Shown piece after piece: positions 7,223 through 15,082 of a stretch of DNA of 36,769 bases; the stretch's first letter is position 1; every line of letters starts with the position of its first letter. The notes under the pieces are model-generated. The model did no database searches, was not told the origin of the DNA, and saw only the letters and a program-made list of their open reading frames with translations. Made by a program: the position numbers and the translations under genes. The DNA comes from Prolixibacteraceae bacterium (lineage in GTDB: Bacteria; Bacteroidota; Bacteroidia; Bacteroidales; Prolixibacteraceae), in the NCBI GenBank assembly GCA_003516705.1, contig DPCJ01000158.1, positions 1 to 36,769 on the forward strand. Reading direction: 5' to 3'.

Positions 7223-8164
7223 ATGCACAGCATCCATCTTAAAAATACCGACCCGTACTTTTGCCTCGCAGCCGAAGAATATCTGATGAAGAATTTTGAG
7301 GATGATATTTTTATGCTTTGGCAAAGCGAAAATGCGGTGGTGGTGGGCAAACACCAGAATGCTGCTGCTGAAATCAATCACCGGTTTATACACGAAAACA
7401 ACATTGCGGTTTGCCGCCGTATTTCGGGTGGTGGAACTGTTTTTCACGATTCGGGAAACATAAATTTCACCTTCATAAAGAACGTAAAAAGTCAGGCCGA
7501 AATCAGTTTCAGGGTTTTCACTGCTCCTGTTGTTAAAGCGCTGGCAAAACTTGGAATTGAAGCCACCACTTCGGGGCGGAACGATTTATTGATTGATGGA
7601 CTGAAAATTTCGGGAAATGCCGAACATGTTTACAAAAACAGGGTGTTGCACCACGGTACTTTGTTGTTCGATTCTGATTTGAAAAACCTGGGGCAGGCAA
7701 TAAAAGTTGTTCCCGGAAAATACGAGGGAAAAGCTGTGCAGTCGAACCGCAGCCCGGTGGCGAATATTTCTCAGTTTCTGAAAACACCGATGACAACCGG
7801 CGAATTCATTCAGTTTTTATTAAATGTTCAGCTCGAAAATGCAGAGAATCATTCTTTCGAACTGGCAGAAACCGACCTGCAAAATATAGAAAACCTGGCC
7901 ACCGAAAAGTTCAGAACATGGGAGTGGAACTTTGGGTATTCACCAAAATATACCTTCAGAAATGAGTTGGAAATTGATGGGAAAAAGCTTTCAGTCAGGC
8001 TTGCGATAGAAAAAGGAATTATTGAGGAAGCAGAAGTTTTCGGGGGAAACTTCTGTAAAAATGAATGTTTGCAAGTTCAAATAATACTGACTGGGGAAAG
8101 GCATTCTTACGATGTTCTTTTATCTTTTAAGGAAATTAATGGAATTGTTTCTGCCTTTTTCTAA
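7223..8164 (+). CDS. lplA: Lipoate-protein ligase A
   Basis: A 313-residue cytoplasmic enzyme that activates lipoate with ATP and attaches it to a lysine of the lipoyl domains of 2-oxoacid dehydrogenases and GcvH. The family signatures are clear: RRISGGGTVFHD (residues 65-76) for the lipoyl-AMP site and GRNDLLIDGLKISG (118-131) with the conserved Lys128, followed by HHGTLLFD. The C-terminal accessory domain (about 230-313) is present, so this is a full-length bifunctional type. It is monocistronic, closed by a shared terminator with the convergent trpB2. The nearby ATG at 7223 gives the expected N-terminus (IHLKNTDPYFCLAAEEYL), so the start is secure. Confidence 0.95.
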   Translation: MHSIHLKNTDPYFCLAAEEYLMKNFEDDIFMLWQSENAVVVGKHQNAAAEINHRFIHENNIAVCRRISGGGTVFHDSGNINFTFIKNVKSQAEISFRVFTAPVVKALAKLGIEATTSGRNDLLIDGLKISGNAEHVYKNRVLHHGTLLFDSDLKNLGQAIKVVPGKYEGKAVQSNRSPVANISQFLKTPMTTGEFIQFLLNVQLENAENHSFELAETDLQNIENLATEKFRTWEWNFGYSPKYTFRNELEIDGKKLSVRLAIEKGIIEEAEVFGGNFCKNECLQVQIILTGERHSYDVLLSFKEINGIVSAFF

Positions 8165-8171
8165 AAACAAA

Positions 8172-8202
8172 AACGTGCCGCAAAATCCAATTTGCAGCAC
8201 GT
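8172..8202. terminator. Shared terminator between lplA and trpB2
   Basis: Inverted repeat AACGTGC-C-GCAAA / TTTGC-A-GCACGTT around a six-base loop, with one internal mismatch. The A-rich left flank becomes a T tract on the minus strand, so it best ends the trpB2 transcript. Confidence 0.65.
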
Positions 8203-8237
8203 TCTATTCCTATATTCAAGATTCTAATCTTCCAATA

Positions 8238-9614
8238 TTATCTCGGCATCGGATACCCCTCTAATTTTTTCAGATTCTTTGCAATTTCCTCTTCCGGATA
8301 TTCGTAGTCGTTTAATTCTCCGTTCAGGTATTTGTTGTAGCCAACCAAATCCATCAAACCATGACCGCTGAAGTTGAAAAGAATCACTTTTTCCTTACCT
8401 TCTTCCTTTGCCTTTTTGGCTTCGCGAATAGCAACTGCAATGGCGTGTGTGGTTTCAGGTGCGGGAATAATGCCCTCGGTTTTCGAGAATAAAAGACCGG
8501 CTTCGAAACATTCGCTTTGGTGAATTGCCTGGGCTTCCATCAATCCGTCGCGCAGTGCAGCGCTTACAAGCGGAGCCATTCCGTGGTAACGTAAACCACC
8601 GGCATGAATTGGTGCGGGTACAAAATTGTGTCCCAGACTGTTCATCGCCAAAAGAGGTGTCATTTGCGCCACATCGCCGTGGTCGTAAATAAACGGAGCT
8701 TTGGTTAAAGTGGGGCAGCTAAATGGTTCGGCACCAATAATCTGGATGTTTGCACCATGAATTTTTTCATACATAAAAGGGAACGAAATACCTGCAAAAT
8801 TACTTCCGCCACCGCAACAGCCAATCACAATATCAGGGTTTTTAATGCCCACTTTAGCTAGCTGTTTTTTTGCTTCCAAACCAATAATTGTCTGGTGCAA
8901 CATCACATGGTTCAACACCGAACCCAGCGAATAACGGGTTCCACCGGTTGGGTCGGTAACGGCAGCTTCAACGGCTTCCGAAATGGCGATTCCCAAACTT
9001 CCGGGTGTATCGGGGAATTGAGCGCGAATATTGCGTCCGGCCTGTGTTTCCATGCTTGGACTCGAAATACAGGTTCCACCCCAGGTTTCCATCATCATCT
9101 TTCGGAAAGGTTTCTGGTCGAAACTTACACGCACCATAAAAACTTTGCATTCGATGCCGCCCAACTGTGCGCAGGCGTACGAAAGGGCCGAACCCCACTG
9201 TCCGGCTCCGGTTTCAGTGGTCAGTTTTTTAATGCCAAACTGTTTATTGTACCAGGCCTGGGCAACGGCAGTGTTGGGTTTATGACTTCCGGCAGGAGAA
9301 ACACTTTCATTTTTGTAGTAGATTTTTGCCGGTGTTCCCAGCGCTGCTTCCAGTTCATAAGCACGAATCAACGGACTTGGACGCCACTGTTTTAAAATGT
9401 CGCTGATTGGGGTTGGAATATCTATCCAACGTTCCTGGCTGACTTCCTGTTCAATCAGGTTCATCGGGAAAACGGGAGCCAGCATTTCGGGTGTTACAGG
9501 TACTCCTCCTGGTCCCAGCGGCGGGTTTAGCGGCGTTGGCAGATCGGGTGAAAGGTTGTACCATTGTTTAGGCATCTCCGACTCGTCTAAAAAAATCTTC
9601 TTTATTCTTGTCAT
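8238..9614 (-). CDS. trpB: Tryptophan synthase beta chain, TrpB2 type
   Basis: A 458-residue pyridoxal-phosphate enzyme. The N-terminus (about 1-80) is the extension typical of TrpB2 (LSPDLPTPLNPPLGPGGVPV), longer than in the classic TrpA partner TrpB1. The cofactor lysine is Lys112 in SPAGSHKPNTA. TETGAGQWG (133-141) is the substrate loop and CGGGSN (267-272) binds the phosphate. It makes tryptophan from indole and serine. TrpB2 proteins lack a tight TrpA interface and often act in indole salvage. No trpA or other trp gene is adjacent, which fits. Upstream lies a promoter and a structured RNA ending in a terminator, so expression may be controlled by attenuation. trpS lies just beyond on the other strand. 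Confidence 0.94.
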   Translation of the reverse strand: MTRIKKIFLDESEMPKQWYNLSPDLPTPLNPPLGPGGVPVTPEMLAPVFPMNLIEQEVSQERWIDIPTPISDILKQWRPSPLIRAYELEAALGTPAKIYYKNESVSPAGSHKPNTAVAQAWYNKQFGIKKLTTETGAGQWGSALSYACAQLGGIECKVFMVRVSFDQKPFRKMMMETWGGTCISSPSMETQAGRNIRAQFPDTPGSLGIAISEAVEAAVTDPTGGTRYSLGSVLNHVMLHQTIIGLEAKKQLAKVGIKNPDIVIGCCGGGSNFAGISFPFMYEKIHGANIQIIGAEPFSCPTLTKAPFIYDHGDVAQMTPLLAMNSLGHNFVPAPIHAGGLRYHGMAPLVSAALRDGLMEAQAIHQSECFEAGLLFSKTEGIIPAPETTHAIAVAIREAKKAKEEGKEKVILFNFSGHGLMDLVGYNKYLNGELNDYEYPEEEIAKNLKKLEGYPMPR

Positions 9615-9687
9615 GATTTATAATTTTTGGTTAATGTTTAATATTTTTTAATCTCAATACTCATTACTCTTATTCTCACAATCTAAA

Positions 9688-9840
9688 ATAAAAAAGGGAC
9701 TTCCTGCATACACGCAGCAAATCCCTTTTCCGGCCTCACGACCGCAAAACAGTATGTAATTCTCGCGCTTCCATTTTCACGTTGCGCCAGCTCCACGCTG
9801 TTCCATATAAAGGCTCTTTGTACATATCTCTCTAAAATTC
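9688..9840 (-). ncRNA. Structured leader RNA or small RNA upstream of trpB2
   Basis: Read on the minus strand from the promoter at 9877-9847, this roughly 150-nt stretch has several stems. One closing helix pairs 9798-9804 with 9746-9752 and encloses a GCGC/GCGC helix (9784-9787 with 9765-9768). A GTGA-type hairpin CGGTC/GGCCG lies at 9744-9731, and a strong terminator at 9729-9691 is followed by T. The T tract ends about 75 nt before the trpB2 start. A CCTTT at about 9812-9808 could pair with AAAGG of the terminator and act as an antiterminator. Short frames inside it have no tryptophan-rich leader peptide. It may be a riboswitch, an attenuator (the Bacteroid-trp Rfam family is one to test) or an independent small RNA. 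Confidence 0.55.
9691..9729 (-). terminator. Intrinsic terminator/attenuator before trpB2
   Basis: On the minus strand AAAAGGGA (9729-9722) pairs with TCCCTTTTT (9699-9691), with an inner GC-rich hairpin (CTGC/GCAG at 9717-9714 and 9707-9704). It is followed by a T-rich stretch. It ends the structured RNA and would block trpB2 unless bypassed. Confidence 0.7.
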
Positions 9841-9846
9841 AGTTTG

Positions 9847-9877
9847 TAAAACTAATGATATTTTTATTTCAGTCAAA
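9847..9877 (-). promoter_or_regulatory. Promoter of the trpB2 leader RNA
   Basis: On the minus strand TTTG (9877-9874), a 19-nt spacer and TAGTTTTA (9854-9847), one mismatch from the Bacteroidota consensus. The predicted transcript starts near 9840 and runs into the structured RNA. Confidence 0.5.
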
Positions 9878-9940
9878 TCATACTTTGTTATTTAAAGGTG
9901 CGATGAAAAGAACATCTGATTTTTTGTTTATGGAATTTTG

Positions 9941-9948
9941 TAATTTTG
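9941..9948 (+). promoter_or_regulatory. Candidate -7 box of the antitoxin gene
   Basis: TAATTTTG matches TAnnTTTG exactly and lies 16 nt before the antitoxin ATG. No good -33 element is seen at the usual distance, so this is weak. Confidence 0.3.
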
Positions 9949-9964
9949 GGCAAAACGCATAAAA

Positions 9965-10213
9965 ATGAATGTTTCAGATTTAAAATTGAAAATTTTCAGA
10001 GAAATTGATTCACTCGAAGCTTCAAGATTGGAAGAGTTTTATGGAGTAATGCTGAATTTTGTAAACGGCAGAAAAGAAGATGATGAGTGGATTGGTTTAT
10101 CAGAAACTGAAATTACTGGAATTGAAGATGCAATTGATGAATTGGATGCTGGCAAAGGAATTCCCCATGACCAGGTCTTAACAAAATTCAGGGATATTTA
10201 TAATCATGCCTAA
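9965..10213 (+). CDS. Type II antitoxin-like small protein (addiction module)
   Basis: An 82-residue acidic, helical protein (DLKLKIFREIDSLEASRLEEFYGVMLNFVNG, then LSETEITGIEDAIDELDAGKGIPHDQVL). The C-terminal pattern (AI-ELDAGKGIPHDQV followed by a short helix) is typical of antitoxins of RelE/ParE-type modules in Bacteroidota. Such proteins bind and neutralise the toxin and often repress the operon. A toxin frame starts at 10206, overlapping by 8 nt as in intact modules, but it is broken. So this antitoxin appears orphaned. It is intact and could still act on a related toxin elsewhere; that is inference. The small size makes the family call moderate. Confidence 0.75.
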   Translation: MNVSDLKLKIFREIDSLEASRLEEFYGVMLNFVNGRKEDDEWIGLSETEITGIEDAIDELDAGKGIPHDQVLTKFRDIYNHA

Positions 10214-10274
10214 ACAACTCTTTTGGTAGCCTCTTGCAGAACAAGACTTTGAATCTATCCTCAGATTTGAATAG
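10206..10274 (+). pseudogene. RelE/ParE-type toxin remnant
   Basis: From ATG 10206 the frame reads MPKQLFW, stop, PLAEQDFESILRFE, stop. The start overlaps the antitoxin by 8 nt. MPKQLFWSPLAEQDF-like N-termini are common in ParE/RelE toxins, so the in-frame TAG at codon 8 probably replaced a serine codon. The remaining 70 or so residues of a normal toxin are missing, and the trpS promoter follows within 30 bp. The toxin was lost by a nonsense change plus deletion. Confidence 0.7.
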
Positions 10275-10300
10275 TATTTTTTTCTGTGGACTTCATTTGT

Positions 10301-10330
10301 TTTGTCATTCGCTCCGAATATCTATTTTTG
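10301..10330 (+). promoter_or_regulatory. trpS promoter
   Basis: TTTG (10301-10304), an 18-nt spacer and TATTTTTG (10323-10330) match the Bacteroidota consensus. The trpS ATG lies 28 nt past the -7 box. The promoter lies in what may once have been toxin coding sequence. Confidence 0.65.
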
Positions 10331-10358
10331 CAGCAGATTAAAAATCAGATTTTTTAAA

Positions 10359-11363
10359 ATGACAAATAAACTCACCGTTTTGAGCGGAATTCGCCCCACC
10401 GGATTTTTACACCTCGGCAACTATTTTGGTGCAGTGCGTAGTTTTGTAAAAATGCAGCACGATTATAACTGCTTCTTTTTTATTGCCGACATTCATTCGC
10501 TCACAACCCACCCAACTCCCGAAAACCTGCAGACTGGTGTGAAACAGGTTCTGGCCGAGTATCTTGCGTGTGGAATCGACCCTGAAAAAGCAACCATTTT
10601 TATTCAGAGCGACGTGCCCGAAGTTTCAGAATTGTACGCTTTTCTGAATATGAATGCTTATCTCGGTGAACTGGAACGTACCACTTCGTTTAAGGACAAA
10701 GCCCGCCAGCAACCCGACAATGTAAATGCAGGATTGCTTACCTACCCGGTTTTAATGGCTGCCGATATTCTGATTCACAAAGCCAATTTTGTGCCGGTGG
10801 GTAAAGACCAGGAACAAAACCTTGAAATGGCGCGCAAGTTTGCACAACGTTTTAACTACATGTACAAAACCGAGTTGTTCCCGTTACCAAAACCTTACAC
10901 TTTCGATGGGAAAGACATGATAAAAGTGCCCGGCCTTGATGGCAGCGGCAAAATGGGTAAATCAGAAGGAAATGCCATCAACCTTTACGAAGATCCGAAG
11001 GATATTCGCAAAAAAGTGATGAGGGCAGTTACCGATTCGGGGCCAACTGAACCCAATCAGCCAAAAACCGAACCGGTTGAAAACCTGTTTACTTTACTGA
11101 AAATTGTTTCAACACCCGACACTGTGGCGCATTTCGATGCGTTGTACAACAGCTGCGAAATTCGTTACGGCGACCTTAAAAAACAATTGGCCGAAGATAT
11201 TATTGCTTACACAGCGCCCATTCGCGAGCGGATTATTGAAAATCTGAAAAATGAAGCGTATCTTGGTAAAGTGGCAAAACTGGGTGCCGAAAAGGCACGC
11301 GAGTCTGCTTCCAGAACGTTGCAGGAAGTAAAAGAGGTTATCGGATTCAAAAGGCTTTTCTAA
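10359..11363 (+). CDS. trpS: Tryptophanyl-tRNA synthetase
   Basis: A 334-residue class I aminoacyl-tRNA synthetase, cytoplasmic, charging tRNA-Trp. The HIGH-like motif is PTGFLHLGNY (residues 13-22) and the KMSKS-like motif is KMGKS (198-202). Length is normal for bacterial TrpRS. The start at ATG 10359 gives the standard N-terminus (MTNKLTVLSGIRPTG); an upstream TTG at 10302 would add residues overlapping the promoter and is rejected. It has its own promoter and terminator, so it is a single-gene unit. It lies near trpB2, but the two are divergent and separated by the toxin-antitoxin remnant, so shared control is not shown. Confidence 0.96.
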   Translation: MTNKLTVLSGIRPTGFLHLGNYFGAVRSFVKMQHDYNCFFFIADIHSLTTHPTPENLQTGVKQVLAEYLACGIDPEKATIFIQSDVPEVSELYAFLNMNAYLGELERTTSFKDKARQQPDNVNAGLLTYPVLMAADILIHKANFVPVGKDQEQNLEMARKFAQRFNYMYKTELFPLPKPYTFDGKDMIKVPGLDGSGKMGKSEGNAINLYEDPKDIRKKVMRAVTDSGPTEPNQPKTEPVENLFTLLKIVSTPDTVAHFDALYNSCEIRYGDLKKQLAEDIIAYTAPIRERIIENLKNEAYLGKVAKLGAEKARESASRTLQEVKEVIGFKRLF

Positions 11364-11391
11364 CAAAAAGCATCATACCCCATATGATTTT

Positions 11392-11416
11392 GGCCGGGCT
11401 GTTGCCTGGCCTTTTT
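11392..11416 (+). terminator. trpS terminator
   Basis: GGCCGGGC (11392-11399), short loop, GCCTGGCC (11404-11411), then five T. The 8-bp GC-rich stem lies about 30 nt after the trpS stop. Confidence 0.85.
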
Positions 11417-11438
11417 CATGATGATTTTTAAGCCAAAG

Positions 11439-11460
11439 ACCTGACTGCTGCAGGCAAGTT
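11439..11460. repeat. Second copy of the REP-like palindrome
   Basis: ACCTGACTGCTGCAGGCAAGTT is a diverged relative of the 4627-4648 palindrome, differing at a few positions and by one base in length. It lies in the gap after trpS. Two copies in different intergenic sites indicate a dispersed short repeat family. Confidence 0.5.
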
Positions 11461-11557
11461 AAGAGATTTTGAAAGCTGAAATTTCAACTATGTTTTTTGC
11501 AAGGAAGAGAGCACTCTGTAACTCAACTGACAATTTTTAACTGATAATTTTTTCAAC

Positions 11558-11589
11558 TTGTGAATCTGTGTCATCAATTCTTTAATTTG
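11558..11589 (+). promoter_or_regulatory. Candidate promoter of the glycan operon
   Basis: TTG (11558-11560), 21-nt spacer, TTAATTTG (11582-11589), one mismatch from TAnnTTTG, 17 nt before the first gene's ATG. Plausible but not strong. Confidence 0.35.
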
Positions 11590-11606
11590 TACAAAATTTC
11601 GAAGTT

Positions 11607-12383
11607 ATGAGCACAAATCTGAAATTCAAAGCCGTGGTTTTCGACATGGACGGGGTTATCACCAAAACAGCCCTGACCCACGCTGCCGCATGGAAAAAAA
11701 TGTTCGATGAATACCTGCTGAAAAGGGAAATGGATCACAACGAACCGTTTGTTGAGTTTACCCACGCCGGCGACTACTTGCCATATGTTGACGGAAAACC
11801 GCGTTACAAAGGTGTGCAGTCTTTTCTCGAATCACGGGGTATCAGTATTCCTTTTGGCGACCCGGCTGATGCTCCCGGAATCGAAACTATTTGCGGACTT
11901 GGTAACCGGAAAAATTTTGCCTTTAACGAAGTACTCGAAATGGAAGGAGTAGAAGTTTATCCTTCAACAGTGGCACTTTTGCACGAATTAAAGGCAGCCG
12001 GAATAAAACTGGGCGTGGCATCGTCGAGCAAAAACTGCAAACCGGTACTCGAAAGGGTTGATTTGCTCGACATTTTTGATACAAGGGTGGATGGTGTTGT
12101 TTCGGCTGAATTGGGTTTACATGGCAAACCAGAACCCGATATTTTTACCACCGCCTGTGATATTTTCGGGGTGAAATACGCCGAAGCGATTGTGGTTGAA
12201 GACGCTGTTTCGGGTGTTCAGGCCGGGAAAAAGGGCAAATTTGGACTGACACTCGGTATTGCCCGCGAAAACAACCGTAACGAATTGCTCGAAAACGGGG
12301 CTGATTTTGTGGTGGAAGATTTGGAAGAAATCGGAGGAATGGAAGGGTTGAATAAGTTGTTTGAATTAAACCAAAACAAATGA
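11607..12383 (+). CDS. HAD-family hydrolase, beta-phosphoglucomutase-like
   Basis: A 258-residue cytoplasmic HAD-superfamily protein. Motif I is DMDGV (Asp13 nucleophile, Asp15), motif II is in GVASSSKNC (about 137-144), motif III Lys174 in GKPEPD, and motif IV Glu198-Asp199 in VEDAVSGVQAG. The alpha-helical cap lies between (about 20-100). The pattern fits the beta-phosphoglucomutase subgroup, which interconverts sugar-1- and sugar-6-phosphates, but plain sugar phosphatases share it. It is the first gene of the glycan operon and overlaps the next gene by 4 nt (ATGA), so translation is coupled. Inference: it handles a sugar phosphate released from the glycan that the operon degrades. Confidence 0.88.
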   Translation: MSTNLKFKAVVFDMDGVITKTALTHAAAWKKMFDEYLLKREMDHNEPFVEFTHAGDYLPYVDGKPRYKGVQSFLESRGISIPFGDPADAPGIETICGLGNRKNFAFNEVLEMEGVEVYPSTVALLHELKAAGIKLGVASSSKNCKPVLERVDLLDIFDTRVDGVVSAELGLHGKPEPDIFTTACDIFGVKYAEAIVVEDAVSGVQAGKKGKFGLTLGIARENNRNELLENGADFVVEDLEEIGGMEGLNKLFELNQNK

Positions 12384-14980
12384 AAAATGTCGTCATTATT
12401 TTTTCGTTTCTGTTTTTCTCGACCAATTTGATGGCTAAAATTGATCCCATAAAAGTGCTGATTATTGACGGTTACAGCAATCATGACTGGAGATATACTA
12501 CTGAAGTAATAAAAACGATGCTTGTAAACTCGGGTTTTTGTGAGGTTGATATTTCCACCGCACCAACCAATAATTCTTCTGAATACAATAGTTGGAATCC
12601 CGATTTTTCGAAATACGATGTTGTGGTTCAAAATGTAAACAGCCTGGGGAACGGTAATTCGTGGCCAAAACCGGTTCAAACCAAGTTTGAAAATTACATG
12701 AAAAATGGCGGGGGAATGTACGTTTTTCACTCAGCTAACAATTCATTTCCCGAATGGGAAGAGTACAACAAAATGATTGGACTCGGATGGAGAAATGCAG
12801 ATCAGGGTATTGCCATCGAAATTAAAGACAATAAAATGGTGAAAATTTCTTCGGGTGAAGGAGAAAGTACCAGCCACGGTCCACGCGTCGATTTGGTGGT
12901 GAATGTTTTAAAATCGCATCCAATCAATCAGGGATTTCCTGCAAAATGGAAGACGCCCGACATCGAATTATATACTTATGCACGCGGTCCGGCTGAAAAC
13001 ATAGAAGTTTTATCCTACACATTCGATACAAAAACAAATAAAAACTGGCCGGTTGACTGGGTTGTAAATTACGGTGAAGGCAGGATTTATAATTCAACTT
13101 TCGGCCATTTATGGAACGATTTAAGAATGCCGCCAAGCGTTCAGTGTGTTGGTTTTCAAACCACTTTTCTCAGGGCAATTCAGTGGGTGGCAGATAAAAA
13201 TGTCACGGTGAAAATCCCTAAAAATTTCCCTTCCGAAAATGAAGTTTCCTTAAATCCATTCGAGTTGGTTTATGATAAAAAAGATGGCTGGGAAGATTTA
13301 TTTAACGGGAAAAATCTGGAAGGCTGGGAAATCAAATGCAGACCCGAAGATCGGGGGAAAGAATTCTGGATCGTAAAAAACGGTGTAATCGAATGTAATT
13401 CAATTGGCAAACCCGATCACAATTATTTCTGGCTGATGCATAAAAATGAATATTCTGATTTTAATTTGCGACTGAAATTCCAGATTTTCAAATCTTCTAC
13501 CGGCAACAGTGGTGTTCAGTTCCGAAGCCGTTACGATTCTTCAGAAACTGCCCGCGAAGGAGGCTGGTTGAATGGTCCGCAGGTTGATATTCATGCACCA
13601 AGTCCATTTCGAGCTGGATTAATTTACGATGAAACCGACGGTGTAAATCGGTGGATTCACCCTTCAATGCCCGATTGGAAAATTGGCGAAAATGATGTTC
13701 CAAAAGCAGCACTTCAAACCGAACTGGTTTATGCCGACGAAAATCGGGATGCCTGGAACAACATGGAAATCATTTGCGAGGGAATGAAAATCAGAACTTT
13801 TGTAAACGGCAAACTTGTTACCAGTTTCGATGCAACAGGAATTCTGGATAATGCAATTCATAAAAAGAAAAATGTGGGTACTTCCGGTCAAATTGCGTTG
13901 CAACTTCACGCTGCCGACGAGTTGCTGATTCGTTATAAAGATTTAAAAATCAGAGAACTTAAAATGCCGGGCAATAATTTTACCAAGAATACAATTCAAA
14001 AATTACAGGAATGGTACAATCCTGAAACCGGACTTTGGGAAACCACCGGCTGGTGGAATTCAGCCAATGCACTTACCGGAATTATCAGATATTCGGCGGT
14101 TACCGGCGACAAATCATTTGAACCAATTATCGAGAACACTTTTCAAAAGACCAAAATGATAAATGTTCCTGCGAGCGAGGCATATCCGGCACAGAGAACC
14201 AAAAATTATATCAACGAATACTACGATGACGAGGGCTGGTGGGCGTTAGCATGGATTGAGGCTTACGATTTGACAAGTGATCGAAAATACCTTGAAATGT
14301 CAAAGACCATTTTTGAGGATATGGAGAAAGGTTGGGATGAAAGGTGCGGAGGTGGGATTTATTGGAAGAAGGGGATGACTTATAAATCGGCAATATCGAA
14401 TGAATTGTTTATGTTACTGGCTGCACGGCTCGCTCTGAGGGACGAAAACAACGCTCATTACAAATCTTGGGCTTTAAAAGAATGGAACTGGTTTTCGCAA
14501 ACCGGTATGATTAATGATTTACCTCTAGTGCTTGATGGTGTAAAAGACAGTTGTGTCGCAGCAGGAAGGCATTATACCTATAATCAGGGAGTTATTATTG
14601 CTGCACTCACTGACATCACAAAAATCACCGGCGACAAAAGTTATATTGAGCAAGCCAGCCGGATTGCCGCTGCAGCAATAAAATATATGTCAACAGAAGA
14701 AGGCGTTTTAAGAGGTCATCCAAAACAGGAAGAAGGCGCTGACGGCGTTCAGTTTAAAGGAATTTTTATGCGGCATCTGTCTTATTTGTATCAACATACC
14801 AAAAACGAGATTTTCAGAGAGTACATACTCCAAAATGCAGAATCCATTGAAAAATATGGAACACAGGCGGGTACAGCTTTGGTTGGAGCTCAGTGGCGTG
14901 GACCTTTTGATAAAGCAGATGCCGGGAGACAAAGCTCGGCTGTTGATGCTTTGGTGTCTGCTATTGAAGTGACAAAATAA
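12380..14980 (+). CDS. ThuA - DUF1080 - GH76 three-domain secreted enzyme
   Basis: A single 866-residue secreted protein with three distinct catalytic-type domains. After the signal peptide (about 1-19) a ThuA-like domain spans about 22-285 (IKVLIIDGYSNHDW, then GGGMYVFHSANNSFPEW, then TFGHLW). A DUF1080 (3-keto-disaccharide hydrolase) concanavalin-like domain spans about 303-525 (WEDLFNGKNLEGWE, then STGNSGVQFRSRY, then IALQLHAADELLIRYKDLKIREL). A GH76-type alpha/alpha barrel spans about 530-865 with the catalytic pair Asp616-Asp617 in YYDDEGWWALAWIEAY. ThuA and DUF1080 occur together in 3-keto-sugar pathways; GH76 cuts alpha-1,6-mannan. The three-way fusion is unusual. Frame is continuous, with no sign of an assembly join. 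Substrate is not proven. Confidence 0.87.
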   Translation: MKNVVIIFSFLFFSTNLMAKIDPIKVLIIDGYSNHDWRYTTEVIKTMLVNSGFCEVDISTAPTNNSSEYNSWNPDFSKYDVVVQNVNSLGNGNSWPKPVQTKFENYMKNGGGMYVFHSANNSFPEWEEYNKMIGLGWRNADQGIAIEIKDNKMVKISSGEGESTSHGPRVDLVVNVLKSHPINQGFPAKWKTPDIELYTYARGPAENIEVLSYTFDTKTNKNWPVDWVVNYGEGRIYNSTFGHLWNDLRMPPSVQCVGFQTTFLRAIQWVADKNVTVKIPKNFPSENEVSLNPFELVYDKKDGWEDLFNGKNLEGWEIKCRPEDRGKEFWIVKNGVIECNSIGKPDHNYFWLMHKNEYSDFNLRLKFQIFKSSTGNSGVQFRSRYDSSETAREGGWLNGPQVDIHAPSPFRAGLIYDETDGVNRWIHPSMPDWKIGENDVPKAALQTELVYADENRDAWNNMEIICEGMKIRTFVNGKLVTSFDATGILDNAIHKKKNVGTSGQIALQLHAADELLIRYKDLKIRELKMPGNNFTKNTIQKLQEWYNPETGLWETTGWWNSANALTGIIRYSAVTGDKSFEPIIENTFQKTKMINVPASEAYPAQRTKNYINEYYDDEGWWALAWIEAYDLTSDRKYLEMSKTIFEDMEKGWDERCGGGIYWKKGMTYKSAISNELFMLLAARLALRDENNAHYKSWALKEWNWFSQTGMINDLPLVLDGVKDSCVAAGRHYTYNQGVIIAALTDITKITGDKSYIEQASRIAAAAIKYMSTEEGVLRGHPKQEEGADGVQFKGIFMRHLSYLYQHTKNEIFREYILQNAESIEKYGTQAGTALVGAQWRGPFDKADAGRQSSAVDALVSAIEVTK

Positions 14981-15048
14981 ACCGCGTTTATTGAGCCGAT
15001 TTGAGTCTTGGGCTTGTTCTGAGAAGACAAAGAACCCATTTCTTTTTT

Positions 15049-15056
15049 TACCTTTG
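15049..15056 (+). promoter_or_regulatory. Possible internal promoter -7 box
   Basis: TACCTTTG matches TAnnTTTG exactly, 27 nt before the sulfatase ATG, in the only 100-bp gap inside the operon. No -33 element is seen at the right distance. Confidence 0.3.
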
Positions 15057-15082
15057 GTTTCTACCTGAAAACAAACCTGATT

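Noticed and set aside
8238..11363. A tryptophan operon of trpB2 and trpS
   Set aside because: The genes are divergent with separate promoters and a toxin-antitoxin remnant between them.
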